Below are positions 1-8,836 of a DNA stretch of 64,000 bases, one piece after another (positions within the stretch are counted from its first letter, which is position 1; each line of letters starts with the position of its first letter). The notes under the pieces were generated by a model that was given only the letters and a program-made list of their open reading frames with translations, searched no databases and was not told where the DNA came from. The stretch covers positions 310,001-374,000 of the forward strand of contig NZ_VCED01000001.1 of assembly GCF_006384255.1 (NCBI RefSeq), read 5' to 3'. This DNA comes from Haemophilus seminalis. Its GTDB lineage: Bacteria > Pseudomonadota > Gammaproteobacteria > Enterobacterales > Pasteurellaceae. The translations under genes were made by a program, and so were the position numbers.

Positions 1-414
1 CAATACACATCAAATTGGCGTTATTTACATGGCTGTCGGGAAGGCGCAGTGCGCGTAGATTTACAAGGTAATCCAGCTGGCGTGTTAGAAGCTGAACATG
101 TAGCCCATGCAGCTCAACAGCTTGCAGATGCAAAAGCTCGTGTTGCTGAAAAACGTAAATCAGAGGCAGCCGCGAAAAAAGCACAACAAAAACAACGCCC
201 ACGTAAACCTGCAAATAAAAATGCTAAACATTTCAATAAGCCGTCATTAAATGCGGTTGATTTTTCACAAATTTCTGTTGGTTCTGTGGTGAAAGTGAAA
301 GCTGGTGATCATGCGAAAAAAGCAACAGTAGTGGAAGTCCTAAAAGATTCAGCTCGTGTTCAGCTTGAAAACGGTTTGGTTATGAGCGTAGCTGCAGATC
401 GTTTATTTGCATAA
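1..414 (+). CDS. proQ: RNA chaperone ProQ, 3' part (5' end outside window)
   Basis: The frame is open from base 1, so only the C-terminal part of the gene is present. ProQ is a FinO-domain RNA-binding protein that stabilises mRNAs and sRNAs in the cytoplasm. Seen here: the end of the FinO domain (YTSNWRYLHG..., VDLQGNPAG), a Lys/Ala/Gln-rich linker, and the C-terminal Tudor-like domain (VGSVVKVKAGDHAKKATVVEV, RVQLENGLVMSV). In gammaproteobacteria proQ directly precedes prc, as it does here with a 26-nt gap. A GTG at 49 could be misread as a start, but homology continues upstream of it. Confidence 0.93.
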   Translation, partial: QYTSNWRYLHGCREGAVRVDLQGNPAGVLEAEHVAHAAQQLADAKARVAEKRKSEAAAKKAQQKQRPRKPANKNAKHFNKPSLNAVDFSQISVGSVVKVKAGDHAKKATVVEVLKDSARVQLENGLVMSVAADRLFA

Positions 415-440
415 TGATTTAATTCTACTCGGGAAAGGTT

Positions 441-2516
441 ATGAGATCTAATATTTCAAAAAATGTGATTACTAGCGCATTGTTATCGGCATTGTTAATC
501 GGCTCTGTGCCTGCTTTGGCTGTGCAGCCTAAATTAAAACTGAGCGATATCACTATTCCAACAGCAAGCGAAGAGAATCAGTTGGCGACTAAGCGTGCAA
601 CGACTCGATTAACCCAATCGCATTATCGAAAGATCTCATTGGATGATGCTTTTTCTGAAAAGATTTTTGATCGTTATATTAAAAATATTGATTTTAGCCA
701 TAACACCTTTTTGCAATCTGATGTAGATGAACTTCGTCAAAAATATGGCGCTAAGTTGGATGACCAGTTAAATCAAGGTGATCTTTCTGCTGCTTTTGAC
801 ATTTATGATGTAATGATGAAGCGTCGTTATGAACGTTATGCTTATGCATTGTCTTTATTAGATAAAGAACCTAATTTGAATGGTCAGGATCAAATTGAAA
901 TTGATCGTGAAAAAGCGGCATTTCCGAAAAACGAAGAGGAAGCTAACAAACTTTGGGAAGAACGAGTAAAAAATGACATTATCAATCTTAAATTAAAAGA
1001 TAAAAAATGGTCAGAAATTAAGTCAAAACTCACCAAACGTTATAATTTGGCAATTCGCCGTTTAACTCAAACGAAGGCAGATGATATTCTTCAAACTTAT
1101 TTAAATGCATTTGCTCGAGAAATTGATCCACATACCAGCTATCTTGCACCAAGAACCGCGAAAAGTTTTAATGAAAGCATGAATCTTTCTCTTGAGGGGA
1201 TTGGGGCAACGTTACAATCAGAAGATGATGAAACAAGCATTAAGTCACTTGTTCCTGGCGCACCAGCGGAGAAAAGTAAAAAATTACATCCCGGAGATAA
1301 GATTATTGGTGTGGGTCAAGCAACAGGCGAGATTGAAGATGTCGTTGGCTGGCGTTTAGAAGATATTGTTGAGAAAATCAAGGGTAAAAAAGGCACAAAA
1401 GTGCGGTTAGAAATTGAACCGTCTAAAGGTGGAAAATCCCGCATTATTACTTTAGTGCGCGATAAAGTGCGTATTGAAGATCAAGCTGCAAAATTAACCA
1501 TGGATAAAGCAGATGGTAAAAATATTGCGGTAATCAAAGTGCCAAGTTTCTATATTGGTTTAACTGATGATGTTAAAAAATTATTGGTTAAAGCCGAGAA
1601 ACAAAAAGCCGATGCGTTAATTATTGATTTGCGTGAGAACGGTGGTGGCGCATTAACAGAAGCAGTTGCTTTAAGTGGTTTGTTTATTACTAATGGTCCT
1701 GTTGTGCAAGTACGTGATGCTTATCAACGAATTCGTGTACATGAAGATGATGATGCTGAGCAACAATATAAAGGCCCTTTGTTTGTCATGATTAACCGTT
1801 ATAGTGCTTCAGCATCAGAAATTTTTGCAGCGGCAATGCAGGATTACAATCGCGGTATTGTTATTGGACAAAATACTTACGGTAAAGGTACCGTTCAGCA
1901 AAGTCGTCCTTTGAATTTTGTGTATGATTTGGATCAGACTCCGTTAGGTTTATTGCAATATACCATCCAAAAATTCTATCGAATTAATGGTGGATCAACT
2001 CAGTTAAAAGGTGTGGCGGCAGATATTAATTTCCCTGAAATTATCGATGCGAAAGAATATGGCGAAGATAAAGAAGATAATGCATTGCCGTGGGATAAAA
2101 TTCCATCCGCAACTTATAAAGAAGTTGGTAATGCGCGCAAAGATGTTGATGTATTAAATCAAAAACATCTTGAGCGTATTGCTAAAGATCCTGAATTTGT
2201 TGCATTGAATGAAGATTTAAAAATTCGTAATGAGCGCCGTGATCGCAAATTCTTATCGTTGAATTATCAAACGCGTAAAGCTGAAAATGATAAGGATGAT
2301 GCAAGACGCTTAAAAGATATTAATGAGCGTTTTAAACGCGAAGGCAAAAAAGCATTAAATGATATTGATGATTTACCGAAAGATTATGAAGCGCCAGATT
2401 TCTTCTTAAAAGAAGCAGAAAAAATGGCTGCGGATTTTGTCATGTTGAATTCAAGTGCGCAAGATGTTGGTAAAGAAGCTCAGAAACCAACAGAAAAAGT
2501 AGAAGAGAAAAAATAA
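441..2516 (+). CDS. prc: Tail-specific (C-terminal processing) periplasmic protease Prc/Tsp
   Basis: 691 aa, the expected length for the family. Prc degrades periplasmic proteins, including peptidoglycan hydrolases, from the C terminus, and processes PBP3. A signal peptide ends near residue 27 (VPALA). A PDZ region (about 240-330, with LEGIGATL and HPGDKIIGV) precedes the S41 protease core. By alignment with E. coli Prc the catalytic Ser is S457 in SASAS, followed by D468 and Lys K482 in YGKGTVQ. The C-terminal DUF3340-type helical region is Lys/Asp-rich. The AGG-type ribosome site (GGAAAGG) precedes the ATG at 441. Prc, the L,D-transpeptidase and the MepK-like gene downstream form a cell-wall remodelling group. 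Confidence 0.96.
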   Translation: MRSNISKNVITSALLSALLIGSVPALAVQPKLKLSDITIPTASEENQLATKRATTRLTQSHYRKISLDDAFSEKIFDRYIKNIDFSHNTFLQSDVDELRQKYGAKLDDQLNQGDLSAAFDIYDVMMKRRYERYAYALSLLDKEPNLNGQDQIEIDREKAAFPKNEEEANKLWEERVKNDIINLKLKDKKWSEIKSKLTKRYNLAIRRLTQTKADDILQTYLNAFAREIDPHTSYLAPRTAKSFNESMNLSLEGIGATLQSEDDETSIKSLVPGAPAEKSKKLHPGDKIIGVGQATGEIEDVVGWRLEDIVEKIKGKKGTKVRLEIEPSKGGKSRIITLVRDKVRIEDQAAKLTMDKADGKNIAVIKVPSFYIGLTDDVKKLLVKAEKQKADALIIDLRENGGGALTEAVALSGLFITNGPVVQVRDAYQRIRVHEDDDAEQQYKGPLFVMINRYSASASEIFAAAMQDYNRGIVIGQNTYGKGTVQQSRPLNFVYDLDQTPLGLLQYTIQKFYRINGGSTQLKGVAADINFPEIIDAKEYGEDKEDNALPWDKIPSATYKEVGNARKDVDVLNQKHLERIAKDPEFVALNEDLKIRNERRDRKFLSLNYQTRKAENDKDDARRLKDINERFKREGKKALNDIDDLPKDYEAPDFFLKEAEKMAADFVMLNSSAQDVGKEAQKPTEKVEEKK

Positions 2517-2525
2517 AATTATTTT

Positions 2526-2563
2526 AACCGCACTTTGTTTTAGAATTTAAATAAAGTGCGGTT
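2526..2563 (+). terminator. Terminator built from an inverted pair of uptake signal sequences
   Basis: AACCGCACTTT at 2526-2536 is the reverse complement of AAAGTGCGGTT at 2553-2563, giving an 11-bp stem over a 16-nt AT-rich loop, directly after the prc stop. Each arm contains the complete 9-bp Haemophilus uptake signal core. Such paired signals commonly double as intrinsic terminators in this genus. There is no long T tract, so strength is uncertain. Confidence 0.7.
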
Positions 2564-2590
2564 GTTTTAGGGAATGTTTAAGGAATGGCT

Positions 2591-4051
2591 ATGTTTAAAA
2601 GCTCTGCAAAGCTCTCAGTATTTGCGTTGTCATTGTCAATGATGACGTCAGGATGCGCTTTAGCAGATTTTGTAAAAAATGGACAATCGGCACAACTTCA
2701 TGGCGTTGATGTTTCGCATTTCTCTCCAGAAGAAAAACAAAAGCTTGAAGAGGAAATTAAATTAGATCAAGCCCGCTTAGCACAGGAAAAGCAAGCGATT
2801 TTAGAAATGTCGCTAACCCATGAAATAGGCGAGCATGCTTTACAGTTTAAGCCTTTGTTAGCTCGTTTATATGCAGAACGTAAATATGCGCCATTATGGA
2901 AAGATAATGCTGCGGCTCGTCAATTATTACAGGGTTATGCAGCCATGGTGGCTAGCGGTATTTCTAAACGTTCAGCAAAATCCTTAGAATCCTTTGAGTT
3001 GATCGAACAACAAGGTGGGTTAGCTTATGATGTTTTATTAAGTGATATATTGCTAGATTATTTGTATTATACTCAAAATGTAGGTGTGCAAGCCCAACGT
3101 TGGCTTTATTCATCTAGCGCTTATCAAGTTCAACAACCTGCAGATGAGCATATTCAACGTTGGTTAAGTGCGGTAGAAAATGGCCAACTTTTAGGTTTTG
3201 TACAAAGTTTATCGGGTGATAATCACTTATATCATCAAACTGTTAAAGCATTATCATCAATGGTATCAGCCTCAGGATTATCAGAAGTTGGCAAAAAACT
3301 TGCTATTAATGCGCAACGTTTGCGAGTAATTCCTGATTTTCATAATGGTATCTTTGTAAATATTCCAAGTTATAAATTGCAGTATTATCGTGATGGTAAT
3401 TTAACTTTGGAGTCTCGTGTTATTGTTGGTAAGGATGAGCGACGTACGCCAGTGATGTATAGCAAATTGAGTAATGTTGTTGTTAATCCACCTTGGAATG
3501 CGCCGACTCGTTTGATTAATGAAGATTTGTTGCCAAAAATGAAAGCGGATCCAAATTATATTACGGAGCATAATTATTCAATTTTAGATAGTCAGGGAAA
3601 TGTCGTTGATCCTGCTTCTATTGATTGGGCATCTATTGGTAATAAATTCCCTTATCGAGTTCGACAAGCCGCGGGCGATAGCGCATTGGGTAATTATAAA
3701 TTTAATATGCCAAGCTCAGATGCGATTTATTTGCATGATACGCCAAATCATGGATTATTTAATCGTAAAGATCGTGCGTTAAGTTCTGGTTGCGTACGTG
3801 TGGAAAAATCCGATCAACTTGCTAGTATTTTATTGAAAGAAGCAGGGTGGTCTGATGAACGTAAAAAGAATGTTTTAGAGAGTAAAAAAACGGTTTCTGC
3901 CCCAATTCGTTCGGAAAACCCTGTGTTTATATACTATGTTACATCCTGGGTTGATGAAGGAAAAATTCAAGTATTGCCAGATATTTATAAATATGATGGA
4001 TTGATGAATTTCAGTGGAATTAACTGGAATGTGGTCAAAAAATATCTCTAA
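2591..4051 (+). CDS. L,D-transpeptidase, YcbB/LdtD family
   Basis: Forms 3-3 (meso-DAP to meso-DAP) peptidoglycan cross-links or attaches substrates to peptidoglycan in the periplasm. The YkuD catalytic block is clear: HDTPNHGLF, then SSGCVRV with the catalytic Cys encoded at 3791-3793. The C-terminal block is VFIYYVTSWVDEGKIQVLPDIY. An N-terminal hydrophobic signal (LSVFALSLSMM) is followed by SGCA, which might be a weak lipobox. I chose the ATG at 2591 because AAGGA at 2580-2584 is spaced 6 nt from it. The in-frame ATG at 2585 directly abuts that site. At about 486 aa it is shorter than E. coli LdtD (615 aa). Confidence 0.87.
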   Translation: MFKSSAKLSVFALSLSMMTSGCALADFVKNGQSAQLHGVDVSHFSPEEKQKLEEEIKLDQARLAQEKQAILEMSLTHEIGEHALQFKPLLARLYAERKYAPLWKDNAAARQLLQGYAAMVASGISKRSAKSLESFELIEQQGGLAYDVLLSDILLDYLYYTQNVGVQAQRWLYSSSAYQVQQPADEHIQRWLSAVENGQLLGFVQSLSGDNHLYHQTVKALSSMVSASGLSEVGKKLAINAQRLRVIPDFHNGIFVNIPSYKLQYYRDGNLTLESRVIVGKDERRTPVMYSKLSNVVVNPPWNAPTRLINEDLLPKMKADPNYITEHNYSILDSQGNVVDPASIDWASIGNKFPYRVRQAAGDSALGNYKFNMPSSDAIYLHDTPNHGLFNRKDRALSSGCVRVEKSDQLASILLKEAGWSDERKKNVLESKKTVSAPIRSENPVFIYYVTSWVDEGKIQVLPDIYKYDGLMNFSGINWNVVKKYL

Positions 4052-4081
4052 TAATCCATCAAAAAATAGAAAGGAGAGAGG

Positions 4082-4642
4082 ATGAACAAGGTTGATAAAC
4101 AGAAACGTAAATGGTTGTCGCTTGGTGGCATTGTTTTAGGCGCATCAATTTTACCAAATTCTGTATTAGCAATGGTTTCAACACCTAAGCCTCGTATTTT
4201 GACATTCCGTAATATTAATACGGGAGAGCGATTAAGTGGTGAGTTTTCTGCACAAAAAGGTTTCGCAAGTGCCACATTAAAAAAATTAGACCATTTTATG
4301 CGCGATAAACGAACAAACCAAGTTCATAGAATGGATCCAAGTTTATTCCACAAGTTTTATAATATTCAAAGTAATTTAGGTTTACGCAATGCTGAAATTG
4401 AAGTAATTTGTGGATATCGTTCCGCTGCAACTAATGCAATGCGTCATCGTCAAAGTAAAGGCGTGGCGAGTAATAGCTATCATATTAAAGGAAAGGCCAT
4501 TGATTTTCGTATTGCAGGTGTGCCTTTGAGTAAAGTGAAATCTTCCGCAGAAAATCTTCGAAATGGTGGGGTAGGGTATTATCCGACAAGTAATTTTATT
4601 CATGTGGATACTGGCCCTGTTAGAACCTGGAAAGGGGTATAA
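4082..4642 (+). CDS. mepK: MepK/YcbK-like periplasmic murein endopeptidase (DUF882, M15-like)
   Basis: 186 aa. The family cleaves peptide cross-links, including 3-3 links, during wall growth, which fits its place after the L,D-transpeptidase. Zinc-ligand motifs are visible: H134 to D141 in YHIKGKAIDF and H174/D176 in FIHVDTG. The ribosome site is AGGAGAG ahead of the ATG at 4082. The N terminus (KQKRKWLSLGGIVLGASILPNSVLA) resembles the Tat signal of E. coli YcbK, but Lys-Arg-Lys replaces the twin arginine, so the export route is uncertain. Confidence 0.87.
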   Translation: MNKVDKQKRKWLSLGGIVLGASILPNSVLAMVSTPKPRILTFRNINTGERLSGEFSAQKGFASATLKKLDHFMRDKRTNQVHRMDPSLFHKFYNIQSNLGLRNAEIEVICGYRSAATNAMRHRQSKGVASNSYHIKGKAIDFRIAGVPLSKVKSSAENLRNGGVGYYPTSNFIHVDTGPVRTWKGV

Positions 4643-4658
4643 AATAAATTTAAAATTG

Positions 4659-4680
4659 ACCGCACTTTTGTGCGGTTTTT
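4659..4680 (+). terminator. Intrinsic terminator after the mepK-like gene
   Basis: ACCGCAC-TTTT-GTGCGGT stem followed by TTTTT. The arms are partial uptake signals. It closes the prc-ldt-mepK group. Confidence 0.75.
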
Positions 4681-4694
4681 CATTGGAAAATACT

Positions 4695-5450
4695 ATGCTA
4701 TTTGACAGTCATCTTCATTTGGATCAACTTTCTGATGAGAATATTCATAAAACACTTGGTGATTCAAAGATTACAGGTATGCTTGCGGTAAGTACGAATC
4801 TAAAAAGTGCTAAAAAGCTATTGAATTTAAAACAGGCTTATCCCGAGAAACTTTATATTGCAGCTGGTTTTCACCCTGAGCAGCTATTGCTAAATTTAGA
4901 AGAGCAAGAAGAATTATTTCAATGGATTGATGAACATCATTCTTTAATTTCTGCGATTGGCGAGGTGGGGTTGCCACATTATTCTAAACGTGAAAATTTA
5001 AATTTGGATTACGCACCTTATATTGAATTACTGGAGCGATTTATTCTTATAGCGAAAAAATGGGATTTGCCGTTAAATTTACATATTGTGCATAATGATG
5101 TGGATATTGCGCTTGAATTATTGCAGAAACATAATATCCAACGAGCCCATTTTCATTGGTTTAAGACAGATGAAAAATCTTTTCAGAAATTTTTATCTAC
5201 ACCATATTTTGCTAGCATAACGCCTGATATTTTATGGAATCCTAAAACGCAATATGTTGCTCAACATTTGTCGTTGAACCGTTTGATGATTGAAACGGAT
5301 AGTCCCTGGCCACATGAAGGATTTGAAAGTGCGGTAATTTCTGAGCAATTATTCGCAGTAGTGAAGAAAGTAGCTGAATTAAGATCTTTTCCATTACATT
5401 ATGTTCAAGAGCAAATGCTTTTGAATACTCAACAATTTTATCGATTATAA
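4695..5450 (+). CDS. TatD-family metal-dependent hydrolase
   Basis: 251 aa starting at MLFDSHLHLDQL, with the metal-binding HxH at residues 6 and 8. Other TatD metal residues are recognisable in AIGEVGLPHYS, LNLHIVHND and ETDSPWP. TatD relatives are cytoplasmic nucleases/hydrolases; the substrate of this subgroup is unknown. The open frame runs further upstream, but that part overlaps the mepK-like gene and the terminator, so the ATG at 4695 is taken as start. The gene ends 9 nt before the next one, suggesting co-transcription. Confidence 0.82.
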   Translation: MLFDSHLHLDQLSDENIHKTLGDSKITGMLAVSTNLKSAKKLLNLKQAYPEKLYIAAGFHPEQLLLNLEEQEELFQWIDEHHSLISAIGEVGLPHYSKRENLNLDYAPYIELLERFILIAKKWDLPLNLHIVHNDVDIALELLQKHNIQRAHFHWFKTDEKSFQKFLSTPYFASITPDILWNPKTQYVAQHLSLNRLMIETDSPWPHEGFESAVISEQLFAVVKKVAELRSFPLHYVQEQMLLNTQQFYRL

Positions 5451-5459
5451 GGAGCAAGC

Positions 5460-6098
5460 ATGAATATCGAAATTATCCCAGTCACCGCATTTCAACAAAA
5501 CTGTTCTTTGATTTGGGATGACGACAAAAATGCAGCAATTATTGACCCAGGTGGCGAAGCCGAACGCTTAATTCAACGTATTGAAGAACTGGATTTAAAT
5601 CTTAAAGTGATTTTGCTTACCCATGGACATTTAGATCATGTTGGCGCAGCGATGCAGTTAAAACAACATTTTGGCGTTGAAATTTGGGGCTCTCATGAAG
5701 AAGATAAATTTTTATTTGAGAGTTTACCCGAACAAGCCCAACACTTTGGTTTGCCAAATATTGAAGCCTTTTTACCTGATCGTTGGTTTAATCAAGAAGG
5801 TGAAATCTTAAAATTAGATGGCTTTAATTTCGAGATTTTACATTTACCAGGGCATACACCTGGGCATATCGGTTTTATTGAACATGATAAAAAAGTGGCA
5901 TTTACAGGCGATGTATTATTTCAAGGCGGAATTGGTCGTACCGATTTTCCTCGTGGCGATTATGAAACATTGATTTCTTCAATTCGAACAAAATTATTAC
6001 CGCTGAACGAAGATATTATTATTATCGCTGGGCATGGACCTTATACAACCATTGGCCGAGAAAAACAGACAAACCCATTTTTAAATTCTAAATCCTAA
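5460..6098 (+). CDS. Metallo-beta-lactamase-fold hydrolase, YcbL/glyoxalase II-like
   Basis: 212 aa. The zinc-binding THGHLDHVG motif (H55, H57, D59, H60) is followed by PGHTPGHIG, FTGDVLF and IIAGHGPYTT, the standard metal-ligand series. Enterobacterial YcbL is a type II glyoxalase-like enzyme hydrolysing S-lactoylglutathione or related thioesters; the substrate here is inferred. A strong AAGGAG site precedes the ATG, only 9 nt after the TatD-like gene. Confidence 0.88.
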   Translation: MNIEIIPVTAFQQNCSLIWDDDKNAAIIDPGGEAERLIQRIEELDLNLKVILLTHGHLDHVGAAMQLKQHFGVEIWGSHEEDKFLFESLPEQAQHFGLPNIEAFLPDRWFNQEGEILKLDGFNFEILHLPGHTPGHIGFIEHDKKVAFTGDVLFQGGIGRTDFPRGDYETLISSIRTKLLPLNEDIIIIAGHGPYTTIGREKQTNPFLNSKS

Positions 6099-6118
6099 GT
6101 TTTAATACAAGTAAAAAT

Positions 6119-6155
6119 AACCGCACTTTGTTTAAGAGATGAAGTACGGTTTTTT
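6119..6155 (+). terminator. Imperfect paired-uptake-signal terminator
   Basis: AACCGCACTTTG, then a short loop, then AAGTACGGTTTTTTATT. The second arm carries one mismatch to the uptake signal (GTACGG for GTGCGG). The stem is followed by a T tract. Confidence 0.6.
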
Positions 6156-6184
6156 ATTGATTTTATGCGAAAAAGGGCGAGATT

Positions 6185-6568
6185 ATGTCACAACCTCATT
6201 CTACTATTCAGTTACTTCTCGAAATCTTGCGTTTCATTCCTAAAAAAGGGTAATCCCTGTTGAGCAAATATCGCTTTCTCAATGCTACTGCAACCACGTT
6301 CACTTTTGAACGCTCAAAATTCAACCTAAAACATTATCTCGCTGAACAACATTTTGGCTTTGGTAACGGCAAGAAAATCCGTCTGACTTTTCGCATTGGT
6401 AAGCCTTATGGTTTCCATTTAACCGAAACGCCGTTGTCCACAGATCAAGAAATCACAGACGAAGGCGAAACTTATTTAGTTCGTGCGACGGTGGTGGAAA
6501 GTGAGATGCTGAATTGGTGGATGCGAAGTTTGGAGAGGAGATTGAGGAGGTTGGGCGAGAATATATAA
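6185..6568 (+). pseudogene. Remnant of a WYL-domain transcriptional regulator
   Basis: An ATG at 6185 encodes 22 residues (MSQPHSTIQLLLEILRFIP...), a typical start of WYL-family regulators, ending at TAA 6251-6253. In the same frame directly after it, 6260-6568 encodes about 100 residues matching the C-terminal WCX part of such regulators (FNLKHYLAEQHFGFGNGKKI...). The central HTH and WYL core is missing. The most economical reading is an internal deletion. A TTG-started ORF from 6260 exists but has no ribosome site, so it is probably not functional. Confidence 0.62.
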
Positions 6569-6582
6569 ATAGAATAATTTTT

Positions 6583-6618
6583 AATCCCTTTCATTGAAAA
6601 ATGAAAGGGATTTTTTGT
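6583..6618 (+). terminator. Intrinsic terminator upstream of the small-protein cassette
   Basis: AATCCCTTTCAT at 6583-6594 pairs with ATGAAAGGGATT at 6601-6612, followed by TTTT. Nearly the same stem recurs at 8837-8870. Confidence 0.8.
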
Positions 6619-6720
6619 GTGTTTTTTCATCGATTTCTCAATGAGTATACTCATTGTTGTTTTAGCTGTAAAGCTAAAACAAACAAATCTGATTAAACAT
6701 TTATTTATAGGAGATCTATT

Positions 6721-6993
6721 ATGAAAAAGAATGTTCGTATTGGCGTATATATCTCTTTTTCATCTGAAACCCCAAAATCTGATATTGAGAATATTTTTAG
6801 AAATTTGGGATATGAGTTTGTTCAAGGAATTTTTCTTTCTGAAAGGGAATGTAATTTTATTAAAGATATTGAAATAGATATAGATAAAGTAAATTCTGAA
6901 TTGAAAGCTTTAGAATTGAGAGCAAGAAATACTCTTGAAAAATGTGGAGTCAAAGCGATTCAATTAAAATTTTTTGGTGAATATAGTAATTAG
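6721..6993 (+). CDS. Hypothetical protein, 90 aa
   Basis: Not recognised. A good AGGAG site sits upstream of the ATG. The product is soluble-looking, with an N-terminal beta-type segment (VRIGVYISFSSE) and an acidic helical middle (IKDIEIDIDKVNSELKALELRARNTLEKC). No signal peptide is seen. It is the first gene of a same-strand cassette of four small genes between two similar terminators. It is clearly more AT-rich than the metabolic genes around it, consistent with acquired DNA. Confidence 0.6.
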   Translation: MKKNVRIGVYISFSSETPKSDIENIFRNLGYEFVQGIFLSERECNFIKDIEIDIDKVNSELKALELRARNTLEKCGVKAIQLKFFGEYSN

Positions 6994-7006
6994 TATAGGG
7001 TGAGTT

Positions 7007-7849
7007 ATGTTTAAAAAAACGTTGTCAGTTTTTTCGATTTTTGTTTTAACCGCATGTGGTAGTAGTTATCAATTTATTCCACAACAACCAAAATATAAAA
7101 TATCAGATGAGGATATGAAGGAAGTTGTGTCTGTTATTAATAAATTAGAACATTGTATCCACCCTGAATTAAAAGGTCTAACATTGGAGGATGCGGATAG
7201 AAAGGTCTATAGAAAATATTCTCAAGAAGAAAGAATTCTTTGGAATAATGCTCAGCTGAACACCATTGTTAAAGTAATAGGAGAACGAGATTCAAGAATA
7301 ATAGCAAACGATCCTGCTTCACAAGCTTATTTTTCTGAACAGCATAAAAAATTTAATAACAATATAGCAAATGTTGACGTAAATGAATGTAAGGCATTCA
7401 AAAGAGACTATAACAATGCAATTTCAGAATTAAGAAAACAAATTCAAGAACAGAAAAAACAAGCTATTGCTAAACAAAAAGCAGCAGAGCAGCAGCGTAA
7501 AGCTCAGCAAATTCAAGCTGAAAAAGAGCGTAAAGCCCGCGAAGCATATTTAAAAACACCACAAGGTCAAGCCGAATTAGCTCGTCAGCAGCAAGCTGAA
7601 TATCAGCGTCAAATGTTAGCTCAGCAACGTGAATATCAACAGCAAATGTTAGAGATGCAAAGACAAGCTGCTCAGCAAGCTGCATTTCAAGAATTCTCTA
7701 ACTCTATTAGTTCAGGACTTCGAAATATGAATCAGCAAATCCAACAGGGCACACAATTTATGAATCAAATGAATCAGAATATGCGTTCTTCCTGTCAATC
7801 TATTGGAAATGGTTGGGGAACTGGCGGTTGGACAAATGTTTGTAATTAA
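7007..7849 (+). CDS. Putative lipoprotein with Gln-rich coiled coil
   Basis: 280 aa. The N terminus MFKKTLSVFSIFVLTACGSS has a clear lipobox (LTAC), predicting a lipid-anchored Cys at residue 17. From about residue 130 to 230 it is a long Gln/Lys/Ala/Glu-rich helical region (KQKAAEQQRKAQQIQAEKERK...), likely a coiled coil. The tail is Asn/Met/Gln-rich. No enzymatic motif is visible. It probably forms a unit with the adjacent lipoprotein 13 nt downstream. Confidence 0.68.
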   Translation: MFKKTLSVFSIFVLTACGSSYQFIPQQPKYKISDEDMKEVVSVINKLEHCIHPELKGLTLEDADRKVYRKYSQEERILWNNAQLNTIVKVIGERDSRIIANDPASQAYFSEQHKKFNNNIANVDVNECKAFKRDYNNAISELRKQIQEQKKQAIAKQKAAEQQRKAQQIQAEKERKAREAYLKTPQGQAELARQQQAEYQRQMLAQQREYQQQMLEMQRQAAQQAAFQEFSNSISSGLRNMNQQIQQGTQFMNQMNQNMRSSCQSIGNGWGTGGWTNVCN

Positions 7850-7862
7850 GGAGAAATTTTAA

Positions 7863-8282
7863 ATGAAATTTAAAATAGCATTAATTCTATTATCTGCTTT
7901 TTCATTAACGGGTTGTATTACAGCATATATGATCTCTGATGAAGAAGCATTTAAATTAGGAAAAGAAGAAAAAATGACGATGGAATGTTTGTCTCGATAT
8001 AGCAATATATCTGACTTGAAAAATATATCGAATTTACCTGATGTAGGAATTGGTGAAAGATTAAAATTTGCAGCCAAAGAAACTATAGGTGGTACAGTTT
8101 TTGGACAAGGTAGATATAATTTTATAAAAAGAGATTATATATTCCATAAGTCAGTTGAAAATCATATGGATATTATTAATAAGGCACGTAGTATAAATAT
8201 TCAACCTAATTTTCAAGAGTGTAAATTATATGTTGAGCACTATGAAAATATTTATCGCACTTTAAAATATCAAGGGTTTTAA
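7863..8282 (+). CDS. Putative small lipoprotein, 139 aa
   Basis: Begins MKFKIALILLSAFSLTGCIT, with a canonical lipobox (LTGC). AAGGAG lies upstream. The rest is not recognised; Cys residues near 41 and 120 could form a disulfide in the periplasm. It is the third gene of the four-gene cassette and is very AT-rich. Confidence 0.65.
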   Translation: MKFKIALILLSAFSLTGCITAYMISDEEAFKLGKEEKMTMECLSRYSNISDLKNISNLPDVGIGERLKFAAKETIGGTVFGQGRYNFIKRDYIFHKSVENHMDIINKARSINIQPNFQECKLYVEHYENIYRTLKYQGF

Positions 8283-8295
8283 TAAGCAAATAAAT

Positions 8296-8796
8296 ATGAA
8301 ACATTCAATTAAAATTTTAGCAATACCATTTTTAGTATTAGCTTTTTCACAATCAGTATCAGCTAATTTGCCTGCAAATATTTCTCGTACTCAGCTGATT
8401 CAAAAAGCAGAGCAAGGCAATGAAGAAGCACAATTAATGCTGGCAGCTCGTTATGGTAAAGGCTATGGAGATATACCACAAGATTGTTCTCAATCTATTT
8501 ATTGGTTTACTAGAGCTGCAGAACAAGGAAGTGCATTAGGACAATTTTCTTTAGCTATGGCATACGATCAGGGAGATTGTGTGCAGCAAAGCTATAATCA
8601 AGCTGTTAAATGGTTTAAGGCTGCGGCACAACAAAATATTCCTATTGCTCAAGCAATGCTTGCACAGAAATATTATCGTGGTCAAGGCGTAAGACAGAAT
8701 CGAGCTGAAGCAAAAGAATGGACTGGAAGAGCTTGTGATAATGGTATAGAAGATGCCTGCCATAATTATCGGCTGATGAATGAAGGTAAGTATTAA
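8296..8796 (+). CDS. Secreted Sel1-like repeat protein
   Basis: 166 aa. A signal peptide (MKHSIKILAIPFLVLAFSQSVSA) is followed by three Sel1-like (TPR-like) repeats: AEQGNEEAQLMLAARYGKG, WFTRAAEQGSALGQFSLAMAY and WFKAAAQQNIPIAQAMLAQKY. Paired Cys residues in the inter-repeat loops suggest periplasmic disulfides. Sel1-like proteins act as protein-protein scaffolds; the partner is unknown. It is the last gene before the second matched terminator. Confidence 0.8.
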   Translation: MKHSIKILAIPFLVLAFSQSVSANLPANISRTQLIQKAEQGNEEAQLMLAARYGKGYGDIPQDCSQSIYWFTRAAEQGSALGQFSLAMAYDQGDCVQQSYNQAVKWFKAAAQQNIPIAQAMLAQKYYRGQGVRQNRAEAKEWTGRACDNGIEDACHNYRLMNEGKY

Positions 8797-8836
8797 TAAA
8801 AATCAATGATTCTTACTAAGATTCGTTTTCTTTTTT

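Noticed and set aside
4048-4275. Minus-strand ORFs within the mepK-like, sucA, dnaX and maeB genes
   Set aside because: All lie wholly inside strongly supported genes in other frames, without start signals.
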